Shown here in pieces: positions 1-6,046 of a stretch of DNA of 6,409 bases. Source of the stretch: BQJD01 sp965652415 (GTDB lineage Bacteria; Pseudomonadota; Gammaproteobacteria; Arenicellales; CAJQKF01); assembly GCA_965652415.1 (NCBI GenBank), contig CBFGVH010000152.1:1-6409 (forward strand), written 5' to 3'. The first letter of the stretch is position 1, and the number at the start of each line of letters is the position of its first letter. The notes under the pieces are model-generated. The model was given only the letters and a program-made list of their open reading frames with translations. It was not told the origin of the DNA and made no database searches. The position numbers and the translations under genes were made by a program.

Positions 1-8
1 CGAAACCG

Positions 9-87
9 CTGTAGGAGCCTGCCTGCAGGCGATTGCATCGGCGGGCACGGCGCCCGTAAGGATCGCCTGCAAGGCAGGCTCCTACAG
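9..87. repeat. REP-like imperfect palindrome (stem-loop)
   Basis: Two long arms are inverted copies of each other. The left arm at 9-33 begins CTGTAGGAGCCTGCC and the right arm at 62-87 ends GGCAGGCTCCTACAG. They pair over about 25 positions with a single one-base bulge, an extra A at 71 or 72. A smaller stem lies inside the loop, CGGGC at 42-46 with GCCCG at 52-56. The size, the GTAGGAGC end motif and the intergenic position just beyond a gene stop resemble repetitive extragenic palindromes of Gammaproteobacteria. It sits 3' of the minus-strand oxidoreductase gene (stop at 199), so in RNA it could stabilise the 3' end or impede polymerase. There is no T-run, so it is not a standard intrinsic terminator. 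The palindrome is seen directly; the REP assignment is inference, since genome copy number cannot be seen. Confidence 0.8.
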
Positions 88-104
88 TGCCATGGCTCTC
101 GCAC

Positions 105-165
105 GCGATCGCATCGGCGGGCACGGTGCCCGGAAGGATTCGCCGCGAAGGCCGACCTCCGTAGG
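105..165. repeat. Second, degenerate copy of the REP-like element
   Basis: Positions 111-139 repeat positions 35-63 with 27 of 29 bases identical (differences at 127 and 133), at a 76-bp offset. The inner stem is kept: CGGGC at 118-122 and GCCCG at 128-132. The outer arms have decayed. The right arm survives as CGCCGCGAAGGCCGACCTCC followed by GTAGG at 161-165. The left arm, roughly 88-110, is barely recognisable. The arrangement is a tandem pair in the same orientation, one intact and one eroded. Conservation of the loop over the arms is the reverse of what is usual for REP hairpins. Positions 166-198 hold nothing I can assign, apart from a CCTAC at 198-202 that could be a trace of another arm. 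Confidence 0.65.
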
Positions 166-198
166 TTGCAGGCTTCCTGACGGAATCAAAGCATACCC

Positions 199-1524
199 CT
201 ACAGGCGGTCCCGCAAGGCGAACCACGTCATCGCCAGCACCAGCAGCGCACTACGAAAGCGCGAGCCGCCCGGGAAGCGCGGGGTGGGCAGGGCGTTCAT
301 GACGTCGAAGCGCGTCGCGACGCCGTCGATGGCCTCGGCGGCGATGGCGCCGGCGAGGGTGGCGAGGGCCACGCCCTGGCCCGAGTACCCCGAGATCGAC
401 AGGCGGTTGCCGTCGAGGCGCTCGAAGTGCGGCAGGCGCGACATGGTGATGCCGAGGGTGCCGCCCCAGCCGAAGTCGATACGCGCGTCGGCGAGTTGCG
501 GGAACACCTCGAGCATGGGCCTGCGCACGAACGACTTGATGTCGGCGGGAAAGCGGTAGCCGTAGTTCTCGCCGCCGCCGAACAGCATGCGCCGGTCGGA
601 CGACAGGCGGAAGTAGTTGATCACGAAGCGCGAGTCCGACACGCACTCGTCGCCGGCGATCAGCGACCGCGCACGGTCCTCGCCAAGCGGCTCGGTCGCG
701 ATGATGAAGTTGTTGATGGGCATGACGCGGTCGCCGACGCGCGGCTCGAGCGACCCGAGGTAGCCGTTGCAGGCGTACACGGCGTATTTCGCCTTCACCG
801 TCCCGGACGCCGTGCGCACGCGGACCGGATCGCCGGGCGTAACTTCGAGCACCTCGGAACGCTCGAACAGACGCGCGCCGGCGGCGAGCGCCGCGCGGGC
901 GATGCCGAGGGCGTAGTTCAGCGGGTGCAGGTGAGCCGCGCCGCCGTCGCGAAAGCCGCCGAAGTAGCCGCGCGCGCCAAGCATTGAAGCCATCTCTTCG
1001 GGCGGCACGTAGCGGATGTCGCGGTAGTCGTAGCGCTCGTTCAGGAACCCGGCGTAAGCGCGCGCGTGACGGTCGAACCGGCGCCGGTGATTGGCGTGCA
1101 GGTAGCCGGGACTCAAGTCGCAGGGGATTTCGTGGCGCCTGACCAGGTCCTTGACCAGGGCCTTGGCCTGCTCGGCGATGTCCCAAGCCTGGCGCGCCAG
1201 GGCCTCGCCGACGAGCTTCTCCAGTTCGTCCTGTGCAATGCGCTGGCCGCTGCCGACCTGGCCCCCGTTGCGCCCCGAGGCACCCCAGCCGACCCGGTGC
1301 GCCTCGAGCAGTGCCACGTCGTAGCCGCGACCGGCCAGGTGCAGGGCGCACGACAATCCCGAGTAGCCGCCGCCGATGACGGCGACATCGCAGGAATGTT
1401 CACCAGCCAGCGTCGGCAGCTCGGGCACGCCGACGGCGGTCGCCGCGTAGTACGAGGGGGCGTGTTCGCCGTCGCGATCGTTGACGTGCAGCAGGGAGTT
1501 GGCGCGGTGCGGCGGATTGGGCAT
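199..1524 (-). CDS. FAD-dependent amine oxidase, gamma-glutamylputrescine oxidase (PuuB/OrdL) type
   Basis: This encodes 441 residues, close to the roughly 426 of E. coli PuuB, and appears complete. The N-terminal Rossmann motif VIGGGYSGLS (GGGYSG at 51-56) binds the FAD ADP moiety, and Glu74 in LLEAHRVGWGASGRNGGQ is the expected ribose-binding acidic residue. This GRNGGQ block is typical of the DAO/OrdL group. The SYYAAT stretch near residues 24-29 and the C-terminal PTPRFPGGSRFRSALLVLAM segment ending RDRL also match PuuB-like proteins. Family members oxidise gamma-glutamylputrescine or related amines with release of aldehyde, ammonia and hydrogen peroxide in the cytosol. The start at 1524 leaves an ordinary N-terminus; the ribosome binding site is weak (CGGAAC, about 10 nt upstream). 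No puuA, puuC or puuD lies beside it, so the substrate is uncertain; another amine or amino acid is possible. Confidence 0.88.
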   Translation of the reverse strand: MPNPPHRANSLLHVNDRDGEHAPSYYAATAVGVPELPTLAGEHSCDVAVIGGGYSGLSCALHLAGRGYDVALLEAHRVGWGASGRNGGQVGSGQRIAQDELEKLVGEALARQAWDIAEQAKALVKDLVRRHEIPCDLSPGYLHANHRRRFDRHARAYAGFLNERYDYRDIRYVPPEEMASMLGARGYFGGFRDGGAAHLHPLNYALGIARAALAAGARLFERSEVLEVTPGDPVRVRTASGTVKAKYAVYACNGYLGSLEPRVGDRVMPINNFIIATEPLGEDRARSLIAGDECVSDSRFVINYFRLSSDRRMLFGGGENYGYRFPADIKSFVRRPMLEVFPQLADARIDFGWGGTLGITMSRLPHFERLDGNRLSISGYSGQGVALATLAGAIAAEAIDGVATRFDVMNALPTPRFPGGSRFRSALLVLAMTWFALRDRL

Positions 1525-1553
1525 GATCGCGGGTTCCGGTTCAGGCGGCGGCC

Positions 1554-1559
1554 ATTATA
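1554..1559 (-). promoter_or_regulatory. Candidate -10 box for the minus-strand oxidoreductase gene
   Basis: The minus strand reads TATAAT exactly, inside otherwise GC-rich DNA in the 59-bp divergent spacer. Transcription would start near 1546-1548, giving a leader of about 22-25 nt before the ATG at 1524. The best -35-like hexamer is ATGACA (1580-1585, minus strand), but the spacer is 20 bp, longer than the usual 16-18, so the -35 is doubtful. It would also overlap the start codon of the divergent gene. On the plus strand TATAGC (1556-1561) could serve as a weaker -10 for the gene starting at 1584. Confidence 0.45.
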
Positions 1560-1583
1560 GCCGCGGGCCCGTCGAGCCCTGTC

Positions 1584-2333
1584 ATGAAAGCCAATCGCGC
1601 CACCTTCCGCTTCTACGCCGAGCTGAACGACTTCCTGCCTTCGGACCTTCGCGGCCGGGGGATCGAGTACCGCTTCGCGGACAGCCCCGGCATCAAGGAC
1701 CCCGTCGAGGCCCAGGGCGTGCCCCACGCCGAGGTCGAGCTGATCGTGGTCAACGGCGAGTCGGTTGGCTTTGAGTACCGCCTGCGCCACGGCGACCGGG
1801 TGGCGGTGTACCCCGTGTTCGAGGCCTTCGACGTGGCGCCGCTGGTGCGCCTGCGCGAGGCGCCGCTTCGGCGTACCGCGTTCGTGCTCGACGCCAACCT
1901 CGGCAAGCTCGCGCGCCGCCTGCGCCTGCTCGGCTTCGACGCGCTGTACCGCAACGACTACGACGACGCCGACGTGGTCCGCATTTCGGTTGCAACGGGC
2001 CGTATCATCCTCACCCGCGACCGGCGCCTTTTGTTCGCGAAGGTTGTCACCCATGGCTACTGGCTGCGCGCCACCGATCCCGACGAGCAGGCCCGCGAGG
2101 TCATCTCCCGCTTCGACCTCGCGCGGCGGGTGAGGCCGTTCGCACGCTGCATCGCTTGCAACGGGTTGATCGAGCCGGTGGAGAAGGACGAGATCGCCGA
2201 TCGACTGGAATCGCTGACGCGCAAGTACTACGACGAGTTCTACCGCTGCGCCGACTGTGGCCGGATCTACTGGGAAGGCTCCCACTTCACGCGCATGCGC
2301 GCCCTCGTCGAGCGACTGACGGCTCAGGGCTGA
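1584..2333 (+). CDS. Mut7-C protein: ubiquitin-like domain plus PIN-like RNase domain with zinc ribbon
   Basis: This encodes 249 residues, the usual length for the two-domain bacterial Mut7-C family. Residues about 3-82 form a small beta-grasp, ThiS/MoaD-like domain (FRFYAELNDFL, then VELIVVNGESVG and HGDRVAVYPVFEAFD). Residues about 97-245 are the Mut7-C domain. It opens with FVLDANLGKLARRLRLLGFD, carrying Asp103 and Asp119, and continues with ILTRDRRLL (Asp146); these are the acidic positions expected of PIN-type nucleases. Two Cys pairs, Cys189/Cys192 (CIAC) and Cys222/Cys225 (CADC), form a treble-clef-like zinc ribbon. By family it is a putative cytosolic RNase; its RNA target and the role of the ubiquitin-like part are not established. 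The start lacks a strong ribosome binding site (only GAG at 1574-1576). It is transcribed away from the oxidoreductase gene and its last 10 bp overlap the convergent galD. Confidence 0.92.
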   Translation: MKANRATFRFYAELNDFLPSDLRGRGIEYRFADSPGIKDPVEAQGVPHAEVELIVVNGESVGFEYRLRHGDRVAVYPVFEAFDVAPLVRLREAPLRRTAFVLDANLGKLARRLRLLGFDALYRNDYDDADVVRISVATGRIILTRDRRLLFAKVVTHGYWLRATDPDEQAREVISRFDLARRVRPFARCIACNGLIEPVEKDEIADRLESLTRKYYDEFYRCADCGRIYWEGSHFTRMRALVERLTAQG

Positions 2334-3403
2334 CTGCGGGCGAACACGGTGCCCTCGAACAGCTTGCGCGCGGTGCGCACGATGGCCGCCTGGCGCACCG
2401 CTAGTCGACCGTCGTCGAGGGAGACGTCCATCACCACGGATGTCTCGCCGATGGGATGCTCGACCGATACCGTCCGGCATCCTGCGCCGAGCGCGGCGAT
2501 GCGGCCGGCGGGCGAGTCGGGCAGCATGCAGGCGGTGGCGACGCTCACCGCGCCCAGCACGCCGATGGAGGCGTGGCAGCGGTGCGGGATGAAGGTGCGC
2601 GTGTTGATGGCACCGCCGCGCACCGGCGGCGACACCAGGGTCATCTTGGGCACCGACTTGTCGGCCACGTTGCCAAGGTTCATCAAAGGCCCGGCGGCGA
2701 GTCGGATCGATTCCAGGCGCGCCTTGAGGGCGTCATTGGCATCGAGTTCCTCGCGGCTCTCGTTGCCGGTCACGCCGAGGTCGGCGGCGCGCATGACCAC
2801 CACCGGCATGCCGTTGTCGATGAGAGTGACTTCGACTCCGTCGATGACGTCCACGGCGTTGCCCGTCGGCAGCAGCGCGCCGCAGTTGGCGCCGGCCGCC
2901 TCGGGGAAGTTCTCCAGCACCGGCGCCGCGGTGCCGGGAACGCCGTCGATGGCGACATCGCCCTCGTACTCCACGATGCCGCCGGGGGTGCGGATGGTGA
3001 CCGTGGCCACCTGGTCGCTGTTGACCATGTACACGCGAACTTCGGTGGTATCGCCGGTCGCGGTGATGACGCCGCGCTCGATGGCGAACTGGCAGACGCC
3101 GGCGAGGATGTTGCCGCAGTTCTGCGAGTCGGTGACCACCGGCCGGTCGACGAACACCTGCAGGAACAGGTAGTCGATGTCGGCGTTGCCGCGCGCCGAC
3201 CTCGACACCACCGCGACCTTGCTGGTGAGGGGGTCCGCGCCGCCGATGCCGTCGATCTGGCGCGGGTCGGGCGAGCCCATCACGGCGAGCAGCAGGGCGT
3301 CGCGCGCGGCGGTGTCGGCGGGCAGGTCGCCGGCCAGGAAATAGGCTCCCTTGGACGTGCCGCCGCGCATCCAGGTGCAGGGTATGGCGATCTGTTCGGG
3401 CAT
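2324..3403 (-). CDS. galD: 4-oxalomesaconate tautomerase/isomerase (PrpF family, GalD/LigU)
   Basis: This encodes 359 residues, against about 360 for Pseudomonas putida GalD. The family signature MRGGTSKGAYFL at residues 12-23 is intact. Lys62 in GGADPLTSKVAVVS and Cys96 in DSQNCGNILAG correspond to the catalytic Lys and Cys reported for PrpF-fold isomerases such as LigU. The enzyme shifts the double bond or keto-enol form of 4-oxalomesaconate so that the hydratase can act. The start at 3403 is chosen because a good GGAGG lies 6 nt upstream and the protein then begins MPEQIAIPCTWMRGG, as in relatives. The frame stays open far upstream, but that stretch is arginine-rich shadow of ligJ. It is the last gene of the operon, 26 nt after ligJ, and overlaps the convergent Mut7-C gene by 10 bp. 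Whether it acts as GalD (tautomerase) or LigU (allylic isomerase) cannot be told here. Confidence 0.93.
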   Translation of the reverse strand: MPEQIAIPCTWMRGGTSKGAYFLAGDLPADTAARDALLLAVMGSPDPRQIDGIGGADPLTSKVAVVSRSARGNADIDYLFLQVFVDRPVVTDSQNCGNILAGVCQFAIERGVITATGDTTEVRVYMVNSDQVATVTIRTPGGIVEYEGDVAIDGVPGTAAPVLENFPEAAGANCGALLPTGNAVDVIDGVEVTLIDNGMPVVVMRAADLGVTGNESREELDANDALKARLESIRLAAGPLMNLGNVADKSVPKMTLVSPPVRGGAINTRTFIPHRCHASIGVLGAVSVATACMLPDSPAGRIAALGAGCRTVSVEHPIGETSVVMDVSLDDGRLAVRQAAIVRTARKLFEGTVFARSQP

Positions 3404-3409
3404 CCCGAT

Positions 3410-3414
3410 CCTCC
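3410..3414 (-). promoter_or_regulatory. Ribosome binding site of galD
   Basis: The minus strand reads GGAGG with 6 nt before the ATG at 3403. It lies in the 26-nt ligJ-galD gap, the longest spacer in the operon, and decides the galD start against in-frame starts far upstream. Confidence 0.8.
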
Positions 3415-3429
3415 GTACGCGAGCAGCGC

Positions 3430-4461
3430 TCAACCGCCCGTCAGCCGTTCCGCCAGGCGGGGATACACCCGCTTGACGTTGTCCTCGTAGATCATGCGGC
3501 GTTCGTCGTCGGTCAGCGCCGCGCCGTCGATGTAGCGGCGCGTGTCGTCGAAGTAGTGCCCGGTCTCGGGATCGATGCCGCGCACCGCGCCCACCATCTC
3601 CGAGGCGAACAGAATGTTCTCCTTCGGGATCACCCTGAGCAAGAGATCGATGCCCGGCTGGTGGTAGACGCAGGTGTCGAAGTAGATGTTGTCGAGGATC
3701 AGCTCCTTGAGCGGCGGCCGCCCCATCATGTCGGCGAGACCGCGAAAGCGCCCCCAGTGATAGGGCACCGCGCCGCCGCCGTGGGGCACCACGAACCTCA
3801 AGGTTGGAAAGTCCTTGAAGATGTCCGAGGTGATGCACTGCATGACGGCGGTGGTATCGGCGCCGAGGTAGTGCGAGCCGGTGGTGTGGAAGGCGGGATT
3901 GCAGGCCGCGCTGACGTGGATCATGGCCGGCACGTCGAGTTCCACCAGCTTCTCGTACAGCGGGTACCAGTAGCGGTCGCCCAGCGGCGGATCGGTCCAG
4001 TAACCGCCCGACGGATCGGGATTGAGGTTGCAGCCGACGAAGCCGAACTCGGTGACGCAGCGCTCGAGCTCGGCGACGCACGCCTTCGGCGCCACGCCGG
4101 GCGTCTGCGGCAGCTGGGCGACGCCGACGAAGTTCTCGGGATACAGCCGCGTGATGCGATGGATCAGCTCGTTGCAGTGCTCGGTCCAGTAGCGGCTGGT
4201 GGTCTCGTTGCCGAGGTGGTGCCCCATCCAGCTCGCGCGCGGCGAAAACAGGGTGAGGTCGGTGCCGCGCTCGTTCTGCAGCCTGAGCTGGGCGCCCTCG
4301 AGGCTCTCGCGGATCGCATCGTCGGTGATGTTGAGCACGCCCTTGGCGTGGCGGAACATCGGGTCCTCGGCCAGCTCCGCCTTCTGCTTGTCGCGGTAGC
4401 GGCCGAGTTCCTCGGGTGCGGTGGTGTAGTGGCCGTGGCAGTCGATGATCATGTTGCTCAT
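3430..4461 (-). CDS. ligJ: 4-oxalomesaconate hydratase, LigJ-type amidohydrolase
   Basis: This encodes 343 residues, matching the roughly 342 of Sphingobium LigJ, and the opening MIIDCHGHYT is characteristic. It is a COG2159-type TIM-barrel amidohydrolase. The metal and active-site residues are in place: His9 and His11 (CHGH), His182 (MIHVS), His227 (VPHGGG) and Glu288 (LFASE). The last is a Glu where most amidohydrolases have Asp, a LigJ trait. These align with His6, His8, His178, His223 and Glu284 of the SYK-6 enzyme as I recall them. It adds water to the isomerised 4-oxalomesaconate, giving 4-carboxy-4-hydroxy-2-oxoadipate, in the cytosol. The ATG at 4459-4461 overlaps the ligK stop as ATGA and has no clear ribosome binding site, so translational coupling to ligK is likely. 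The fourth residue is also Met and could be the true start. It is not related to the PIG-L-type hydratase GalB. Confidence 0.93.
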   Translation of the reverse strand: MSNMIIDCHGHYTTAPEELGRYRDKQKAELAEDPMFRHAKGVLNITDDAIRESLEGAQLRLQNERGTDLTLFSPRASWMGHHLGNETTSRYWTEHCNELIHRITRLYPENFVGVAQLPQTPGVAPKACVAELERCVTEFGFVGCNLNPDPSGGYWTDPPLGDRYWYPLYEKLVELDVPAMIHVSAACNPAFHTTGSHYLGADTTAVMQCITSDIFKDFPTLRFVVPHGGGAVPYHWGRFRGLADMMGRPPLKELILDNIYFDTCVYHQPGIDLLLRVIPKENILFASEMVGAVRGIDPETGHYFDDTRRYIDGAALTDDERRMIYEDNVKRVYPRLAERLTGG

Positions 4462-5156
4462 CCGAGGTCGTCGAGGGAGTCGAGGTAGACCAGGCCCGCG
4501 GCCTCGAGGCGGCCGCGCATGTCGTACATGTCCAGGCCAAGCTCACCGGCGGCCAGGCGCTCGCGCTTGGCGGCCTCGCCCGCGGTCCGCGCGCGGGCCT
4601 TGTCGAGCACCGCCTGCGCGTCGCGCCGGCGCACCACGACCACGCCGTCGTCGTCGGCGATGACCACGTCACCGGGGTCGACCGCCTGGCCCGCACAGAC
4701 CACGGGCACGTTTACGCAGCCGAGGGTCTCCTTGACCGTGCCCTTGGCAGAGACGGCCCGCGACCAGACCGGGAACTGCATCTCCGTGAGGTCGGCCACG
4801 TCGCGCACCCCGGCGTCGATGATGAGCGCGCGCACGCCGCGCGCCTGGCAGGCGGTTCCGAGCAGGTCACCGAACATGCCGTCGGTGTTGTCGGCGGTCA
4901 CGCCGACCACCAGCACGTCGCCCGGCCGGCACAGCTCGATGGCGACATGCACCATCCAGTTGTCGCCGGGATGGGCGAGAATGGTCACCGCGCTGCCGGC
5001 CACCCGGGCGCCCGGGTAGATCGGCCGCATGTACGGCTTCATCAGGCCCACGCGGCCCTGGGCCTCGTGGCATGTGGCGACGCCCATCTCGCCGAGGCCG
5101 TCGATGATCTCGGGGTCGGCGCGCTCGATGTTGCGCACGGCAACGGGTCTGAACAT
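4458..5156 (-). CDS. ligK: 4-carboxy-4-hydroxy-2-oxoadipate (CHA) aldolase, RraA-like
   Basis: This encodes 232 residues, near the usual 228-240 of LigK/GalC/ProA aldolases. The metal-dependent class II aldolase of the RraA-like fold is recognised by GDLLG (Asp97) and IDAGVRD (Arg118, Asp119). These are the positions of the substrate-binding Arg and metal-anchoring Asp in P. putida HMG/CHA aldolase. GDVVIADDDGVVVV at 162-175 is also typical. It splits CHA into pyruvate and oxaloacetate; family members also cleave 4-hydroxy-4-methyl-2-oxoglutarate and decarboxylate oxaloacetate. I place the start at 5156 rather than the in-frame ATG at 5225. MFRPVAVRNIERADPEII is the normal N-terminus, a GGGAG lies 6 nt upstream, and the extra 23 codons would overlap ligI. 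The gene follows ligI by 10 nt and overlaps ligJ by 4 nt. Confidence 0.93.
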   Translation of the reverse strand: MFRPVAVRNIERADPEIIDGLGEMGVATCHEAQGRVGLMKPYMRPIYPGARVAGSAVTILAHPGDNWMVHVAIELCRPGDVLVVGVTADNTDGMFGDLLGTACQARGVRALIIDAGVRDVADLTEMQFPVWSRAVSAKGTVKETLGCVNVPVVCAGQAVDPGDVVIADDDGVVVVRRRDAQAVLDKARARTAGEAAKRERLAAGELGLDMYDMRGRLEAAGLVYLDSLDDLG

Positions 5157-5162
5157 GGTGTG

Positions 5163-5167
5163 CTCCC
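5163..5167 (-). promoter_or_regulatory. Ribosome binding site of ligK
   Basis: The minus strand reads GGGAG with 6 nt before the ATG at 5156. It shares a base with the ligI stop codon (TAG at 5169-5167), so ribosomes finishing ligI stop on top of it. It supports the short ligK start. Confidence 0.75.
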
Positions 5168-6042
5168 TATTCGAATCCATACAACCTGGCCGGATTGTCG
5201 ACGAGGACTTTCCGGCGCAGCTCATCGGTGTCGCAGATGGTCATGATGCGGTCGACCAGCGCGCCGTCGTCGGGCATGTGAGACTTCATGTTGGGATGCG
5301 GCCAGTCCGTGCCCCACAGGATGCGACCCGGCACCGCATCGAGCAGCGCGCGGGCGATGGGATCGACGTCGGTGTACGGCGGCCCCTGCTTCGAAAGCCG
5401 CTCGGGACAGCTGATCTTGACCCAGAAGCGGTCGTCGCCGTTGACGAGTTCGTGCAGCAGCGAGAAGGCGTGGCCGCCCGTGCCCTCTTCCACCGGCACG
5501 CGGCCCATGTGGTCGATGACCACCTCGGTCGGGATCTCGCGCAGGAACGGCGCCAGCGAGTCGATGTCCTCGGCGTCGAAGTACACCACCACGTGCCAGC
5601 CGCGCTTCGCGATCCTGGCCAGTATCGCTCGATAGACCTCGAGCGGCCGGCCGCCGCCGAGGCGCTTGACGAAGTTGAAGCGCACGCCGCGCACGCCGGC
5701 CTCGTGCATCTCGTCGAGCTCGGCGTCGGTCACCGTCTCGGCCACCACCGCGATGCCCTTGTAGTTGTTCCCACCCGCGCGCAGGGCATCGACCATGGCG
5801 GAGTTGTCGGTGCCGTGGCAGCTCGCCTGCACGATCACCGAGCGCTCGACGCCGAGGTGGCGGTGCAGTTCGAACAGCTTCTCCTTCGGCGCGTCCACGG
5901 GCTCGTAGGTGCTGGTGGGCGCGAACGGGAACACCGCCGCAGGGCCGAACACGTGGCAGTGCGCGTCGCAGCTCGCCGGCGGCAGCGGCCGGTCGGGGCG
6001 CTTGGGATCGGGATGGAAGGCGAGGTAGCCGGGCGAAACCAT
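5167..6042 (-). CDS. ligI: 2-pyrone-4,6-dicarboxylate (PDC) lactonase, amidohydrolase family
   Basis: This encodes 291 residues, against about 293 for Sphingobium LigI. It is a COG3618-type TIM-barrel amidohydrolase. Visible motifs are CDAHCHVFGP with His28 and His30, VQASCHGTDNS near 71-81, RGVRFNFV at 118-125, VIDHMGR with His178, and GTDWPHPNMKSH with Asp246. Asp246 is equivalent to the water-activating Asp248 of the SYK-6 enzyme, which is known to work without a divalent metal. The enzyme opens the pyrone ring of PDC to give 4-oxalomesaconate in the cytosol. The start at 6042 is supported by GGAGAG 7 nt upstream and by the family N-terminus (short tail, then YLAFHPDP). An in-frame ATG at 6117 would run deep into ligC. 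The gene begins 4 nt after the ligC stop and ends 10 nt before ligK. Confidence 0.95.
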   Translation of the reverse strand: MVSPGYLAFHPDPKRPDRPLPPASCDAHCHVFGPAAVFPFAPTSTYEPVDAPKEKLFELHRHLGVERSVIVQASCHGTDNSAMVDALRAGGNNYKGIAVVAETVTDAELDEMHEAGVRGVRFNFVKRLGGGRPLEVYRAILARIAKRGWHVVVYFDAEDIDSLAPFLREIPTEVVIDHMGRVPVEEGTGGHAFSLLHELVNGDDRFWVKISCPERLSKQGPPYTDVDPIARALLDAVPGRILWGTDWPHPNMKSHMPDDGALVDRIMTICDTDELRRKVLVDNPARLYGFE

Positions 6043-6046
6043 GGAT

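Noticed and set aside
9..87. Intrinsic terminator for the oxidoreductase gene
   Set aside because: The hairpin is strong but too long, is interrupted by a 28-nt loop, and has no T-run on either side in the direction of transcription; a REP-like element fits better.
9..165. CRISPR array, because of the near-identical 29-bp units
   Set aside because: There are only two units, they are part of a larger palindromic structure, and no cas gene or regular spacer pattern is present.
92..559. Open frame on the plus strand beginning in the repeat region
   Set aside because: It runs from the repeats into the antisense of the oxidoreductase gene and has no recognisable domain.
1113..2480. Open frame of 455 codons on the minus strand spanning the Mut7-C gene, the spacer and part of the oxidoreductase gene
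   Set aside because: It crosses three recognised regions, and its product matches nothing. The Mut7-C and oxidoreductase proteins on the other frames carry full sets of family motifs.
2456..3490. Open frame of 344 codons on the plus strand opposite galD
   Set aside because: It is an antisense shadow of galD with skewed composition; galD has the conserved PrpF-family residues.
3404..4696. In-frame upstream extension of galD that would give a protein of about 790 residues on the minus strand
   Set aside because: The extra stretch lies over ligJ and the end of ligK in another frame, is arginine-rich and low in complexity, and matches no family. The GGAGG at 3410-3414 and the conserved N-terminus place the start at 3403.
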